From contig DASUXA010000077.1 in NCBI GenBank assembly GCA_036378155.1, positions 1 to 38,164 of the forward strand: a DNA stretch of 38,164 bases. Reading direction: 5' to 3'. This document shows, piece after piece, positions 1-7,190 of the stretch. The position numbers and the translations under genes are program-made. The notes beneath the pieces were generated by a model. That model saw only the letters and a list, made by a program, of their open reading frames with translations. It had not been told where the DNA came from and did not search any database. Source of the DNA: DASUXA01 sp036378155 (lineage in GTDB: Bacteria; Actinomycetota; Actinomycetes; Mycobacteriales; Micromonosporaceae). The first letter of the stretch is position 1. Every line of letters begins with the position of its first letter.

Positions 1-39
1 CGTCCGCCACAACAAATTCGTCCTGATCGGAGCACGACC

Positions 40-966
40 ATGGAACCTCTGCTCGAGCTGCGCGGAGTCAACAAGAGCTTCGGCGTGGTGCACGTCCTGC
101 ACGACGTCGACTTCGCCGTCTACCCCGGTCAGGTCACCGCACTCGTCGGTGACAATGGTGCGGGCAAGTCCACCCTGGTCAAGATCATCGCGGGCATCTA
201 CGGCCGCGACAGCGGTGAGTACCTCTTCGACGGCAAGCCGGTCGAGGTGCACAACCCGCGCGACGTGGCCGCCCTCGGCGTCGAGGTGGTCTACCAGGAC
301 CTCGCTCTCTGCGACAACCTCGACATCGTCCAGAACATGTTCCTCGGCCGCGAACGCCGCGCCGGTCTGGTCCTCGACGAGCCGACCATGGAGCAACTCG
401 CCGCCGACACCCTCGCCAGCCTGTCGGTACGCACGGTGACCTCGGTCCGGCAGCACGTGTCCAGCCTGTCCGGCGGGCAGCGGCAGACCGTGGCGATCGC
501 CAAGGCGGTGCTGTGGAACAGCAAGGTCGTCATCCTCGACGAGCCCACCGCCGCGCTCGGCGTGGCGCAGACCGCCCAGGTCCTCGAACTCGTCCGCCGA
601 CTCGCGGACAAGGGGCTCGCCGTGGTGCTGATCTCGCACAACATGAACGACGTCTTCGCGGTCTCCGACCGGATCGCCGCGCTGTATCTGGGCCGGATGG
701 TCGCGCAGGTCGCCGCGAGCGACGTCACCCACGCCCAGGTCGTCGAACTGATCACCGCGGGGCGTAGCGGGGACCTCGGGCTACCGCCGGAAACCGGCAA
801 CGGCGACGGCGAGGCTGTCGCGCCGGTCGAAGCCGGCGTACCGGCACAGGACGGCGCGCCGGCCGTCGAGTCCGTCGCGCATGGCGGCACCGGCGCGTCG
901 GTCGACGCGCATGGCGGCACCGGCGCGTCGGTCGACGCCCCGACCCAGAACGGAGACCCAGCGTGA
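40..966 (+). CDS. Sugar ABC transporter ATP-binding protein (single ABC domain)
   Basis: Energises uptake of a sugar through the permease encoded next, at the inner face of the membrane. One ABC domain is visible: Walker A GDNGAGKST at residues 37-45, Q-loop Gln86, signature LSGGQ at 143-147, Walker B VVILDEPTAALG at 163-174 and switch His200. The sequence resembles the RbsA/XylG/FrcA carbohydrate class (CUT2), but at 308 aa it has only one ATPase domain where RbsA has two, so two copies probably pair. The ATG is preceded by GGAG with a 7-nt gap. Residues after about 245 form an Ala/Gly/Pro/Asp-rich tail of no recognised domain, ending in a 10-residue tandem duplication. An upstream reading frame stops with TGA at 24-26 and could be the end of a sugar-binding protein gene, but too little is visible to call it. 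The substrate cannot be read from the sequence. Confidence 0.9.
   Translation: MEPLLELRGVNKSFGVVHVLHDVDFAVYPGQVTALVGDNGAGKSTLVKIIAGIYGRDSGEYLFDGKPVEVHNPRDVAALGVEVVYQDLALCDNLDIVQNMFLGRERRAGLVLDEPTMEQLAADTLASLSVRTVTSVRQHVSSLSGGQRQTVAIAKAVLWNSKVVILDEPTAALGVAQTAQVLELVRRLADKGLAVVLISHNMNDVFAVSDRIAALYLGRMVAQVAASDVTHAQVVELITAGRSGDLGLPPETGNGDGEAVAPVEAGVPAQDGAPAVESVAHGGTGASVDAHGGTGASVDAPTQNGDPA
876..938 (+). repeat. Tandem duplication in the ATPase tail, period 30 bp
   Basis: Two exact 30-bp copies (876-905 and 906-935) plus three bases of a third. The period is a multiple of three, so it repeats the residues AHGGTGASVD in frame within the low-complexity C-terminal tail. Confidence 0.9.
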
Positions 967-1021
967 GCGCGACGAGCGCGGCGCAGCGCAGCCCCGCAGC
1001 CGCGAAGGAAGGTAGGTTGCC

Positions 1022-2278
1022 ATGACCGCGGTCACCTCCGCGCAGCCGGCGAAGACCGCCGGCGGCGTCGGGTCGCTCGCCCCGTACGCCAAGGAATACC
1101 TGGGCCGCCTGCGGGGCGGCGAGATGGGCGCGCTGCCGGCGGTGGTCGGTCTCGTCGTCCTCGTCACCGTGTTCTCGATCATGCGCCCGGTGTTCTTCAC
1201 CGCCGGCAACTTCGCCAACCTGTTCACCCAGGGCGCACAGGTCACGATCATCGCCATGGGTCTGGTGTTCGTCCTGCTGCTGGGCGAGATCGACCTGTCC
1301 GCCGGGTACACCAGCGGCGTCTGTGCGGCCGTGCTCGCCGTGCTGCTCACCCACCAGCACTGGCCGTGGTACCTGGCGGTGCTGGCGGCCCTGGTCACCG
1401 GTGTCGTGATCGGTACCGGGCTGGGGCTGCTGGTGGCGAAGCTCGCCATCCCGTCGTTCGTGGTCACGCTCGCCGCGTTCCTCGCCTTCCAGGGCGTGGC
1501 GCTGATCCTGGTCAGCGGCGGTCAGATCATCCCGATCCGGGACCCCACGCTGTTGGCGATCGCCAACCGCAACGTACCGCCCGCGCTGGGCTGGGCGCTG
1601 TTCGTCGTGGCGGTCGGCGGGTACCTGGCGACCCTGCTGCTGCGCCGACGCAACCGGGTACGGCGCGGGCTGCCCGCCGAGCCGGCGTCGCTGATCACGG
1701 TCCGGGTCGGTGCGCTCACCGTCCTGCTCGGCGTGGCGGTGTACGTGCTGAACCTGGAACGCAGCCGGAACACCCTGATCAACTCGCTGCGCGGCATGCC
1801 GATCGTGGTACCGCTGATGGCGGTGCTGCTCGTGCTGCTCACCTTCGTGCTCGGTCGTACCGCGTACGGACGGCACATCTACGCGGTCGGCGGCAACTGG
1901 GAGGCGGCGCGCCGCGCCGGCATCAACGTCTCCTGGATCCGGGTGTCCGCGTTCGCGATCTCCTCGACCATGGCGGCGATCGGCGGCATCGTCGCCGCCT
2001 CGCGCGCCAACTCCGTCGACCCGAGCACCGGCGGCAGCGACGTGCTGCTGTACGCCGTCGGCGCGGCGGTCATCGGCGGTACCAGCCTGTTCGGCGGCAA
2101 GGGTCGGGTGCTCGACGCGGTCCTCGGCGGCGCGGTCGTCGCCGTGATCGACAATGGCATGGGTCTGATGGGGTACAAGGCGGACGTGAAGTTCGTGGTG
2201 ACCGGGCTGGTCCTGCTCCTCGCCGCAGGGGTGGACGCGCTGTCCCGCCGTCGGGCCGCCGCCAGCGGCCTGCGCTGA
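1022..2278 (+). CDS. Sugar ABC transporter permease
   Basis: Membrane channel subunit of the importer whose ATPase precedes it by 55 bp. It is 418 aa and strongly hydrophobic, with about ten predicted membrane segments beginning near residue 40. It matches the XylH/RbsC/FrcC family (BPD_transp_2) by its layout and by typical stretches such as the GEIDLSAGY region near residue 90, the YAVGGNWEAARRAGI loop near 290 and GGTSLFGGKG near 355. The family loop that contacts the ATPase is the 290-305 region. A GGAAGG purine run sits just upstream of the ATG. Together with the ATPase and the downstream ROK repressor this is a typical actinobacterial sugar uptake operon, XylGH-like in form. I do not assign xylose, because substrate choice lies in a binding protein that is not in the window. 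Confidence 0.9.
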   Translation: MTAVTSAQPAKTAGGVGSLAPYAKEYLGRLRGGEMGALPAVVGLVVLVTVFSIMRPVFFTAGNFANLFTQGAQVTIIAMGLVFVLLLGEIDLSAGYTSGVCAAVLAVLLTHQHWPWYLAVLAALVTGVVIGTGLGLLVAKLAIPSFVVTLAAFLAFQGVALILVSGGQIIPIRDPTLLAIANRNVPPALGWALFVVAVGGYLATLLLRRRNRVRRGLPAEPASLITVRVGALTVLLGVAVYVLNLERSRNTLINSLRGMPIVVPLMAVLLVLLTFVLGRTAYGRHIYAVGGNWEAARRAGINVSWIRVSAFAISSTMAAIGGIVAASRANSVDPSTGGSDVLLYAVGAAVIGGTSLFGGKGRVLDAVLGGAVVAVIDNGMGLMGYKADVKFVVTGLVLLLAAGVDALSRRRAAASGLR

Positions 2279-2311
2279 GACGACGAGGGACACGGGGGAA
2301 GCTGACCGATC

Positions 2312-3502
2312 ATGCGCGCCGGCCCCAGCCAGGAGGAGATCCGCCGGTACAACCTCGGCGCGCTGCTGCGCTACGTGCACGTGCACGGTGCGCTGTCGCG
2401 CGCCGACCTGACCAACCGGATGGGGCTCAACCGGAGCACGATCGGCGCGCTCACCGCCGACTTGGCCGGCGCGGGGCTGGTAAGCGAGCGGGTACCTCGC
2501 GACCACCGCCGCGCCGGCCGCCCGTCGCTGCTGGTGGAACCGGAATCGGACCGGGTGTACGTGTACGCGTTCAGCATCGGCGTGGACCGGGTCACCGCCG
2601 CGCGGGTCGGGCTGGGCGGGGTGGTCCTCGACCGGTGGGACGCCGAACGTCCGCGCGGCGAGTTCACGCCGGAGGAGGTGGTCGCGCCGCTCGCCGGGTT
2701 CGTGGAGCGCGCCAAGCGGCAGGTACCGCCGCAGGCGCAGTGCATCGGCAGCGGCGCCGCCGTAGCGGGCATCGTCCGGCGCGACGACGGGCTGGTCCGG
2801 CTCGGTCCGAACCTCGGCTGGGTGGACGAACCGCTGGGCGCCGCCCTGGGCGCGGTGCTCGGCAGCGAACAGCCGCTCGTCGTCGGCAACACCGCCGACC
2901 TGTGCGCGCTCGCCGAACACACCCGGGGCGTCGCCGCCGACTGCGACAACGTCATCTACCTGTACGGCGATGTCGGGGTCGGCGCCGGGATCATCGCCGG
3001 CGGGCGGCGGGTGACCGGCCACGGCGGGTACGGCGGCGAAGTCGGTCACGTGGTCGTGAACCCGCACGGGCAGCCGTGCTCGTGCGGGTCGCGCGGCTGC
3101 TGGGAGACCGAGATCGGCGAGCATGCGCTGCTACGGGCAGCCGGACGGGACACCACCGGTCGGGACGAGGTGCTCGCGGTCATCGACGCGGCGTCCCGGG
3201 GCGACGCCCGCGCGCAGGCGGCGGTACGACAGGTCGGCGACTGGCTCGGCTTCGGGGTGGCGAACCTGGTCAACATCTTCAACCCGGAGATGGTGGTGTT
3301 CGGCGGGAGCCTGCGCGAGGTGTACCTGGCGGCTGCCGCCCAGGTGCGCAGCCGGCTCAACCGGATGGGACTGGCCGCCTGCCGGGAACACGTCCGGTTG
3401 CGTACCTCCGCGCTCGGCGACGATGCGGCTCTGCTGGGTGCGGCAGAACTCGCCTTCGAGCGACTGCTCGCCGACCCGCTCGACGTAGCCGCCGGTACCT
3501 GA
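2312..3502 (+). CDS. ROK family transcriptional repressor
   Basis: Probable sugar-responsive regulator of the ABC operon directly upstream (33-bp gap). The N-terminus carries a winged helix-turn-helix of the MarR-like type found in ROK repressors (about residues 15-60, containing LTNRMGLNRSTIGALTADL). The rest is a ROK domain with the zinc-binding signature CSCGSRGCWE starting at Cys256, with Cys258 and Cys263 as further ligands, and the upstream His in GGEVGHVVVNPHG. An ASKHA-type glycine-rich segment (GDVGVGAGIIAGG) is present near residue 220. The 396-aa length fits XylR/NagC-like repressors rather than ROK sugar kinases, which lack the HTH. A GGGGAAG run precedes the ATG by about 10 nt. 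Regulation of the adjacent transporter is inferred from position. Confidence 0.9.
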   Translation: MRAGPSQEEIRRYNLGALLRYVHVHGALSRADLTNRMGLNRSTIGALTADLAGAGLVSERVPRDHRRAGRPSLLVEPESDRVYVYAFSIGVDRVTAARVGLGGVVLDRWDAERPRGEFTPEEVVAPLAGFVERAKRQVPPQAQCIGSGAAVAGIVRRDDGLVRLGPNLGWVDEPLGAALGAVLGSEQPLVVGNTADLCALAEHTRGVAADCDNVIYLYGDVGVGAGIIAGGRRVTGHGGYGGEVGHVVVNPHGQPCSCGSRGCWETEIGEHALLRAAGRDTTGRDEVLAVIDAASRGDARAQAAVRQVGDWLGFGVANLVNIFNPEMVVFGGSLREVYLAAAAQVRSRLNRMGLAACREHVRLRTSALGDDAALLGAAELAFERLLADPLDVAAGT

Positions 3503-3547
3503 CCGGTTCGGCTGCGACGCGGCGGGCGGCTGCGGCATCGTCGAGGC

Positions 3548-3748
3548 ATGGAGGCACGAGTCGGAGACAAACTGCACGTGCACAGCAACGCCGTGGGCGT
3601 GAAGGACCGGATCGGCGAGATCGTCGAGGTACGAGGCGAGCACGGCGCACCGCCCTACCTGGTGCGTTTCCCCGACGGGCACGAGTCGCTGCTGTACCCA
3701 GGTCCGGATTGCGTGGTGGAGAAAGTCGGACTGACGACCCAGGGCTGA
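3548..3748 (+). CDS. DUF1918 domain small protein
   Basis: A 66-aa protein that fits the DUF1918 family common in actinobacteria. It shows the family pattern: a start on MEARVGD, a central basic/valine segment (RIGEIVEVRGEHG) and the ending YLVRFPDGHESLLYPGPDC. The fold is expected to be a small beta barrel like those in SH3-type proteins. The biochemical role is not established for the family. No good ribosome-binding site precedes the ATG; a CATCGT hexamer ends 6 nt before it, which could be a -10 of a leaderless transcript, though weak. It lies 45 bp after the ROK gene on the same strand. Confidence 0.8.
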   Translation: MEARVGDKLHVHSNAVGVKDRIGEIVEVRGEHGAPPYLVRFPDGHESLLYPGPDCVVEKVGLTTQG

Positions 3749-3773
3749 CGAACCCGGGCGCGATCTCTACGCT
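3745..3773 (+). promoter_or_regulatory. Candidate sigma-70 type promoter for the lipoprotein gene
   Basis: CTGACG, a 17-nt spacer, then TACGCT, 22 nt before the ATG at 3796. It overlaps the end of the DUF1918 gene. Both hexamers fit the actinobacterial housekeeping consensus (TTGACN / TANNNT) with one mismatch in the -35. Confidence 0.45.
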
Positions 3774-3795
3774 CGGCCCCGACAAGGAGGCCGTC

Positions 3796-4293
3796 ATGGA
3801 TCGCAGCCCGGTACCACATCTGTGCGCGCTCGCGCTTGCCGCTGGCGTCGCCGTCGCCGCCGTCGCCGGGTGTGCCCCGGCGGGTTCCGGTACCGGCTCG
3901 GCGACGCCCACGCTGTCCGCGCCGGTGCCGTCGACCGGTACCGCCACGCCCGGCGCGTCCGCCACCGCCACGCCGTCGCCCACCGCCCCGGCGATCCCCG
4001 ACGGGTACCCGAGCGACGCCCAGGGGTACGGGCAGGCGGCGATCGCCGCCTGGGTGGCGGGACAGACGACCCGTCTCGGGCAACTCACCAACTCCCAGGC
4101 GGCTGCCGCGTTCGCCGGTATCGCCGGGCACCCGGACACGCACTGGCAGTTCGCCTCCGGTGACGGCGCCGCCGGGTCGTCGTACCTGACCTTCCGCAAC
4201 GCGCCCGGCGACACGCTGCGACTGCAGGTCGCCAACCAGTACCTGGGCCAGCCGCACGCGATCGTGGACGTGGTCTTCACGCCGGCGGGGTGA
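3796..4293 (+). CDS. Putative secreted lipoprotein, unknown function
   Basis: A 165-aa protein with a lipoprotein signal peptide: a hydrophobic Ala/Val core and the lipobox VAGC with Cys26 as lipidation site. A Thr/Pro/Ala/Ser-rich linker of about 45 residues follows (TPTLSAPVPSTGTATPG type), then a globular part of about 100 residues containing YGQAAIAAWVAGQTTRLGQL and ending DVVFTPAG. It is exported and anchored to the outer face of the membrane. The C-terminal part recalls small actinobacterial extracellular domains, but I recognise no named family. The ATG has a strong AAGGAGG site with a 6-nt gap. The same reading frame is open far upstream, but only as an antisense-like shadow of the genes there, so this start is preferred. 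Confidence 0.8.
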   Translation: MDRSPVPHLCALALAAGVAVAAVAGCAPAGSGTGSATPTLSAPVPSTGTATPGASATATPSPTAPAIPDGYPSDAQGYGQAAIAAWVAGQTTRLGQLTNSQAAAAFAGIAGHPDTHWQFASGDGAAGSSYLTFRNAPGDTLRLQVANQYLGQPHAIVDVVFTPAG

Positions 4294-4320
4294 CGTCGCG
4301 TCGGCGGATGGAGGCGTCGG

Positions 4321-4405
4321 TCGCGGGCGGGTGAGCTGCCCCGTCGATCGCGGGCGGGCGGGCTGCCCCTGTCGGTCGCGGGCGGGCGGGCTGCCCTGCC
4401 CGCGG
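4321..4405. repeat. Three GC-rich tandem repeats, 27-28 bp
   Basis: Copies start at about 4321, 4348 and 4376 and share the core TCGCGGGCGGG(C/T)G(G/A)GCTGCCC. They fill the gap between the convergent lipoprotein gene and the small gene ending at 4410. The last copy can fold against CCTGCCCGC downstream, so the array may also act as a transcription stop. Confidence 0.7.
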
Positions 4406-4409
4406 CGCC

Positions 4410-4664
4410 CTACCAGCCGTGCCGGTGCAGCCGCAGCCAGGCTTCGCAGCCGGCCGCCTCGAACGCCCGGTTCCGCCAACCCTCCGGCTCGTCCGCCGCG
4501 ACCTGTGCGGCGACCTCCGTCGGCTGCGTGCAGCGCGCGACGCTGCGGTCGCCCCAGTCCTCGGCGGCAGCGCTGAGAACGCCGACCGCGGCGAGCGTGG
4601 CGACCGTGACACCGACCCAGCGCAGATGTACAGGCAGCGCGGCGATCAAGCCCTGGTTCGACAC
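4410..4664 (-). CDS. Small hypothetical membrane-anchored protein
   Basis: An 84-aa reading frame with a GTG start at 4664. It begins with a short basic/hydrophobic segment (GLIAALPVHLRWVGVTVATLAAVGVL) that could be a signal anchor, followed by an acidic Trp-containing part with two cysteines (RCTQPTEVAAQ and AAGCEAWLRLH) that could form a disulphide outside the cell. The frame is open further upstream, but that part overlaps the divergent ybaK gene and is rich in Pro/Arg, as shadow frames are. I do not recognise the family. The call rests on plausible composition, the anchor and its fit between two other genes. Confidence 0.5.
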   Translation of the reverse strand: MSNQGLIAALPVHLRWVGVTVATLAAVGVLSAAAEDWGDRSVARCTQPTEVAAQVAADEPEGWRNRAFEAAGCEAWLRLHRHGW

Positions 4665-4742
4665 GCCGCCCAATGTAGATGGTCGTGGCGGTGCCCGGGG
4701 TCCCACGGTACGGGTGAACGACCGGGCGCCGGGAATGGCGGG

Positions 4743-4748
4743 TAGGGT
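4743..4748 (+). promoter_or_regulatory. -10 hexamer for leaderless ybaK
   Basis: TAGGGT ends 8 nt before the GTG start of ybaK. This spacing would place the transcription start at or very near the start codon. Confidence 0.45.
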
Positions 4749-4756
4749 CCGGAACC

Positions 4757-5236
4757 GTGGCGGGGCAGGGCACACCGGCGACGGCGCTGTTGGCGAAGCA
4801 GAAGGTCGCCCATCGGGTACACGGATACCAGCACGATCCACGGTCCCGGTCGTACGGCGAGGAAGCCGCGGACGCGCTGGGCGTCGACCCGGCGCGCTGC
4901 TTCAAGACGTTGATCGCCGAGGTGGACGACGCGCTCGCGGTCGCGGTGGTGCCGGTCAGCGGCTCGCTCGACCTGAAGGCGCTGGCGACCGCCCTGGGCG
5001 GCAAGCGCGCGGCGCTCGCCGACCCGGTGCTGGCGGAGCGGACAACCGGGTACGTCCGGGGCGGGATCAGCCCGCTCGGGCAGCGCAAACGCCTGCCGAC
5101 CGTGGTGGACGAAAGCGCCGCGGGTCACGACACGATCTTCGTGTCCGCCGGGCGACGCGGTTTACAGGTCGAACTCGCCCCGCACGACCTGGTTCACCTG
5201 ACCCGCGCGACCCTCGCCCCTATCGCCACCCGGTAA
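4757..5236 (+). CDS. ybaK: Cys-tRNA(Pro)/Cys-tRNA(Cys) deacylase
   Basis: Editing enzyme that hydrolyses misacylated Cys-tRNA(Pro) in the cytoplasm. The 159-aa length and the motifs fit the YbaK/EbsC family: a start with TPATALLAKQKVAHRVH, then YGEEAADALGVDPARCFKTL around residues 33-52 with the conserved FKTL lysine (Lys49), a beta segment with VAVVPVSGSLDLKALA, and GGISPLGQRKRLPTVVDE near residues 101-118, the family hallmark (G-G-x-S-P-x-G). The GTG start is chosen because the family N-terminus aligns with it and a -10 hexamer sits 8 nt upstream. It is a monocistronic gene in convergent orientation with the gene at 5406. Confidence 0.9.
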   Translation: MAGQGTPATALLAKQKVAHRVHGYQHDPRSRSYGEEAADALGVDPARCFKTLIAEVDDALAVAVVPVSGSLDLKALATALGGKRAALADPVLAERTTGYVRGGISPLGQRKRLPTVVDESAAGHDTIFVSAGRRGLQVELAPHDLVHLTRATLAPIATR

Positions 5237-5315
5237 CCCCTGCGAAGCGCACGACCTGTGGGCCACCGCCAGCGTCGGGGCGACTCCCCGGCGGGGTCGG
5301 CGCAAGTTCCCGTCA

Positions 5316-5382
5316 GGGCGCGGACGGTCGGCCGGCGAAGCGACCAAGCTTGACGCGCCGAGCGGGTCGACCGTCCGCGCCC
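5316..5382. terminator. Bidirectional stem-loop between convergent genes
   Basis: A perfect 15-bp inverted repeat (5316-5330 and 5368-5382) with a 37-nt loop lies between the end of ybaK and the end of the gene at 5406. The loop contains a HindIII-type AAGCTT palindrome. No T tract is present. Its position suggests a shared stop or RNA-stabilising structure. Confidence 0.55.
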
Positions 5383-5405
5383 GGCGAACCGCGTCGCCCA
5401 CGGAC

Positions 5406-5660
5406 CTACCGGTCGACCTGGGTGAAGTCCCACGAGTGCGGCTTGCGCGCGACCAGATGCCGGGGCGGGTCGGCGAGCGGACGGGGGTTGCTGCGCCACT
5501 TCGAGATCACCACGAGTCGATGATCGGTCGAGCTGAACACCTCGCTGCTGACGTGCAGCGGATCGACCTCGATCTCGGGTAGCGCACGGTCGCACACCCA
5601 CGACATGAGGTCGAGGAACCCCTCCGGGTGGGCGCGCACCTCCCACATCCGCACGATCAC
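5406..5660 (-). CDS. Small protein, antibiotic-biosynthesis-monooxygenase (ABM)-like
   Basis: An 84-aa protein starting with GTG at 5660 (a second GTG lies at 5654). The sequence opens with VIVRMWEVRAHPEG and continues through DLMSWVCDRALPEI, then SSEVFSSTDHRLVVISKWR, and ends in HLVARKPHSWDF. This pattern of a beta strand, an amphipathic helix and a strand with VVISKW resembles the small ferredoxin-like ABM/DUF dimeric alpha-beta barrel fold. Activity cannot be inferred. It starts 11 bp after the stop of tsaD on the same strand without a clear ribosome-binding site, so it is probably translated by coupling as the last gene of the tsa operon. The family assignment is tentative; the gene itself is more certain. 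Confidence 0.65.
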   Translation of the reverse strand: MIVRMWEVRAHPEGFLDLMSWVCDRALPEIEVDPLHVSSEVFSSTDHRLVVISKWRSNPRPLADPPRHLVARKPHSWDFTQVDR

Positions 5661-5671
5661 AGCGGGCGAGG

Positions 5672-6718
5672 TTACACCGTGACGGTCGTCAACGGCAGCG
5701 CGGAGTCGGCAGGCAGGTCGAGCCGGCTCGCCGGGGCTCCGGCGGCGACCAGATGCGACCCGAGCGCCGCGACCATCGCCCCGTTGTCGGTACACAGTCG
5801 GGGTCGCGGTACGCGCACCGTGATCCCGTACTTCGCGCACCGCTGCTCAGCCAGCGACCGGATCCGCGAGTTCGCCGCCACTCCCCCGCCGATCACCAGG
5901 GTGTCCACCCCAAACTCCCGGCACGCGTCGACCGCCTTGGCGGTCAGCACGTCACACACCGCCTCCTGGAACGAGGCGGCGACGTCGGCGACCGGTACCG
6001 GTTCACCGGCGCGCTGCCGCGCCTCCACCCAGCGTGCGACCGCGGTCTTCAGTCCGGAGAAGGAAAAGTCGAACCGGTGTTCCGCCTGGTCGCGCGGTGC
6101 GGTCAGACCGCGCGGGAAGCGGATCGCGTCCGGATCGCCGGACCTCGCTTCGCGGTCGATCGGCGGCCCGCCCGGGAACGGCAGCCCTAGCAGGCGCGCC
6201 ACCTTGTCGAAGGCTTCCCCGGCAGCGTCGTCGATGGTGGAGCCGAGCGGCGTCACCCGGCCCGCCAGGTCCTCGACCATCAGCAGGGACGAGTGCCCGC
6301 CGGACACCAGCAGCGCGATCGCCGGCTCGGGCAGCGCACCGTGTTCCAGGGTGTCGACCGCGACGTGCGCGGCGAGATGGTTCACGCCGTAGATCGGCTT
6401 GTCGGCGGCCAGCGCGTACCCCTTAGCGGCGGCAACCCCGACGAGCAGGGCGCCCGCCAGTCCCGGACCGGCGGTGACGGCGATGGCGTCGACGTCGGCG
6501 AGCGTCACCCCAGCGTCGTCCAGGGCACGGCGCATCGTGGGCAGCATGGCTTCCAGGTGGGCGCGGCTGGCCACCTCCGGTACCACGCCGCCGAACCGGG
6601 CGTGCTCGTCCACGCTCGACGCGATCGCGTCGGCGAGCAGGGTGTGTCCGCGCACGATGCCGATACCGGTCTCGTCGCAGGAAGTCTCGATGCCCAGCAC
6701 CAGAGGTTCGTCAGTCAT
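5672..6718 (-). CDS. tsaD: tRNA N6-adenosine threonylcarbamoyltransferase TsaD
   Basis: Transfers the threonylcarbamoyl group from TC-AMP to A37 of ANN-decoding tRNAs, forming t6A, in complex with TsaB and TsaE. The 348-aa sequence matches the Kae1/Qri7/YgjD family. It starts VLGIETSCDETGIGIV, has the metal-binding HLAAH at His114/His118, the nucleotide-binding SGGHSSLL and DDAAGEAFDKVARLLGLPFPGG, the GGVAANSRIR loop and the late metal aspartate in CTDNGAMVAALG. The ATG overlaps the end of rimI by 8 bp, so the two are translationally coupled. The partners tsaB and tsaE lie upstream in the same operon; tsaC is not in the window. Confidence 0.97.
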   Translation of the reverse strand: MTDEPLVLGIETSCDETGIGIVRGHTLLADAIASSVDEHARFGGVVPEVASRAHLEAMLPTMRRALDDAGVTLADVDAIAVTAGPGLAGALLVGVAAAKGYALAADKPIYGVNHLAAHVAVDTLEHGALPEPAIALLVSGGHSSLLMVEDLAGRVTPLGSTIDDAAGEAFDKVARLLGLPFPGGPPIDREARSGDPDAIRFPRGLTAPRDQAEHRFDFSFSGLKTAVARWVEARQRAGEPVPVADVAASFQEAVCDVLTAKAVDACREFGVDTLVIGGGVAANSRIRSLAEQRCAKYGITVRVPRPRLCTDNGAMVAALGSHLVAAGAPASRLDLPADSALPLTTVTV

Positions 6719-7190
6719 CGGTACCCATTGTGTCAGGCACGCTCGACGGGTCGAGCGCGCGCATCATCACCAGCGCGTCGGTGTTGCTCGGCTGGTAGTA
6801 CCCACGTCGGACGCCGACCGTGGCGAAGCCGTACTCGTCGTACAGGCGCTGCGCCGGACCGTTGTCGACGGCGACTTCGAGAAGGACCTTGCGCGCGCCG
6901 CGCCGCGCCGCCTCGCCGAGCAGGTCGCTCAACAGGGCGCGCCCGACACCCCGGCGCTGCCGGTCGGGGCGTACCGCGATGTTGTTCACCCACGCCTCGT
7001 CGGGCGGATGGACGGCGAGGCCGGCGTACCCGGCGACCCGCCCGTCGTCGTCCACGGCGACGACGTAGTAGTTCCCGGCTGCCAACTCGTTCCAGAACAT
7101 CGCCGCCGACCACCGCTCGGCACCGAAGAGCTCCGCCTCGACCGGCAGCAACTCCTCAATGTGCCACCAGCGCAGACGTTCCAGTTTCAC
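6711..7190 (-). CDS. rimI: Ribosomal-protein-alanine N-acetyltransferase (GNAT family)
   Basis: Probable acetyl-CoA dependent N-terminal acetyltransferase of ribosomal protein S18, or a broader protein acetylase. The 159-aa GNAT fold is visible: N-terminal MKLERLRWWHIEELLPVEAELFG, the substrate segment WNELAAGNYYVVAVDD, the core WVNNIAVRPDRQRRGVGRALL (acetyl-CoA binding R/Q-x-x-G-x-G/A at about residues 79-84) and LLEVAVDNGPAQRLYDEYGFATVGVRRGYY. The GTG start overlaps the tsaB stop by 4 bp (GTGA). Placement between tsaB and tsaD is the usual actinobacterial order, which supports RimI over other GNATs. The last dozen residues (after LVMMRALDP) are an extra tail. Confidence 0.93.
   Translation of the reverse strand: MKLERLRWWHIEELLPVEAELFGAERWSAAMFWNELAAGNYYVVAVDDDGRVAGYAGLAVHPPDEAWVNNIAVRPDRQRRGVGRALLSDLLGEAARRGARKVLLEVAVDNGPAQRLYDEYGFATVGVRRGYYQPSNTDALVMMRALDPSSVPDTMGTDD

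Noticed and set aside
752..3124. A 790-codon open frame antisense to the sugar ABC genes and ROK gene
   Set aside because: GC-rich coding genes leave long open frames on the other strand. The translation is Arg/His/Asp/Gly-rich without domains, while the plus-strand frames give clear families.
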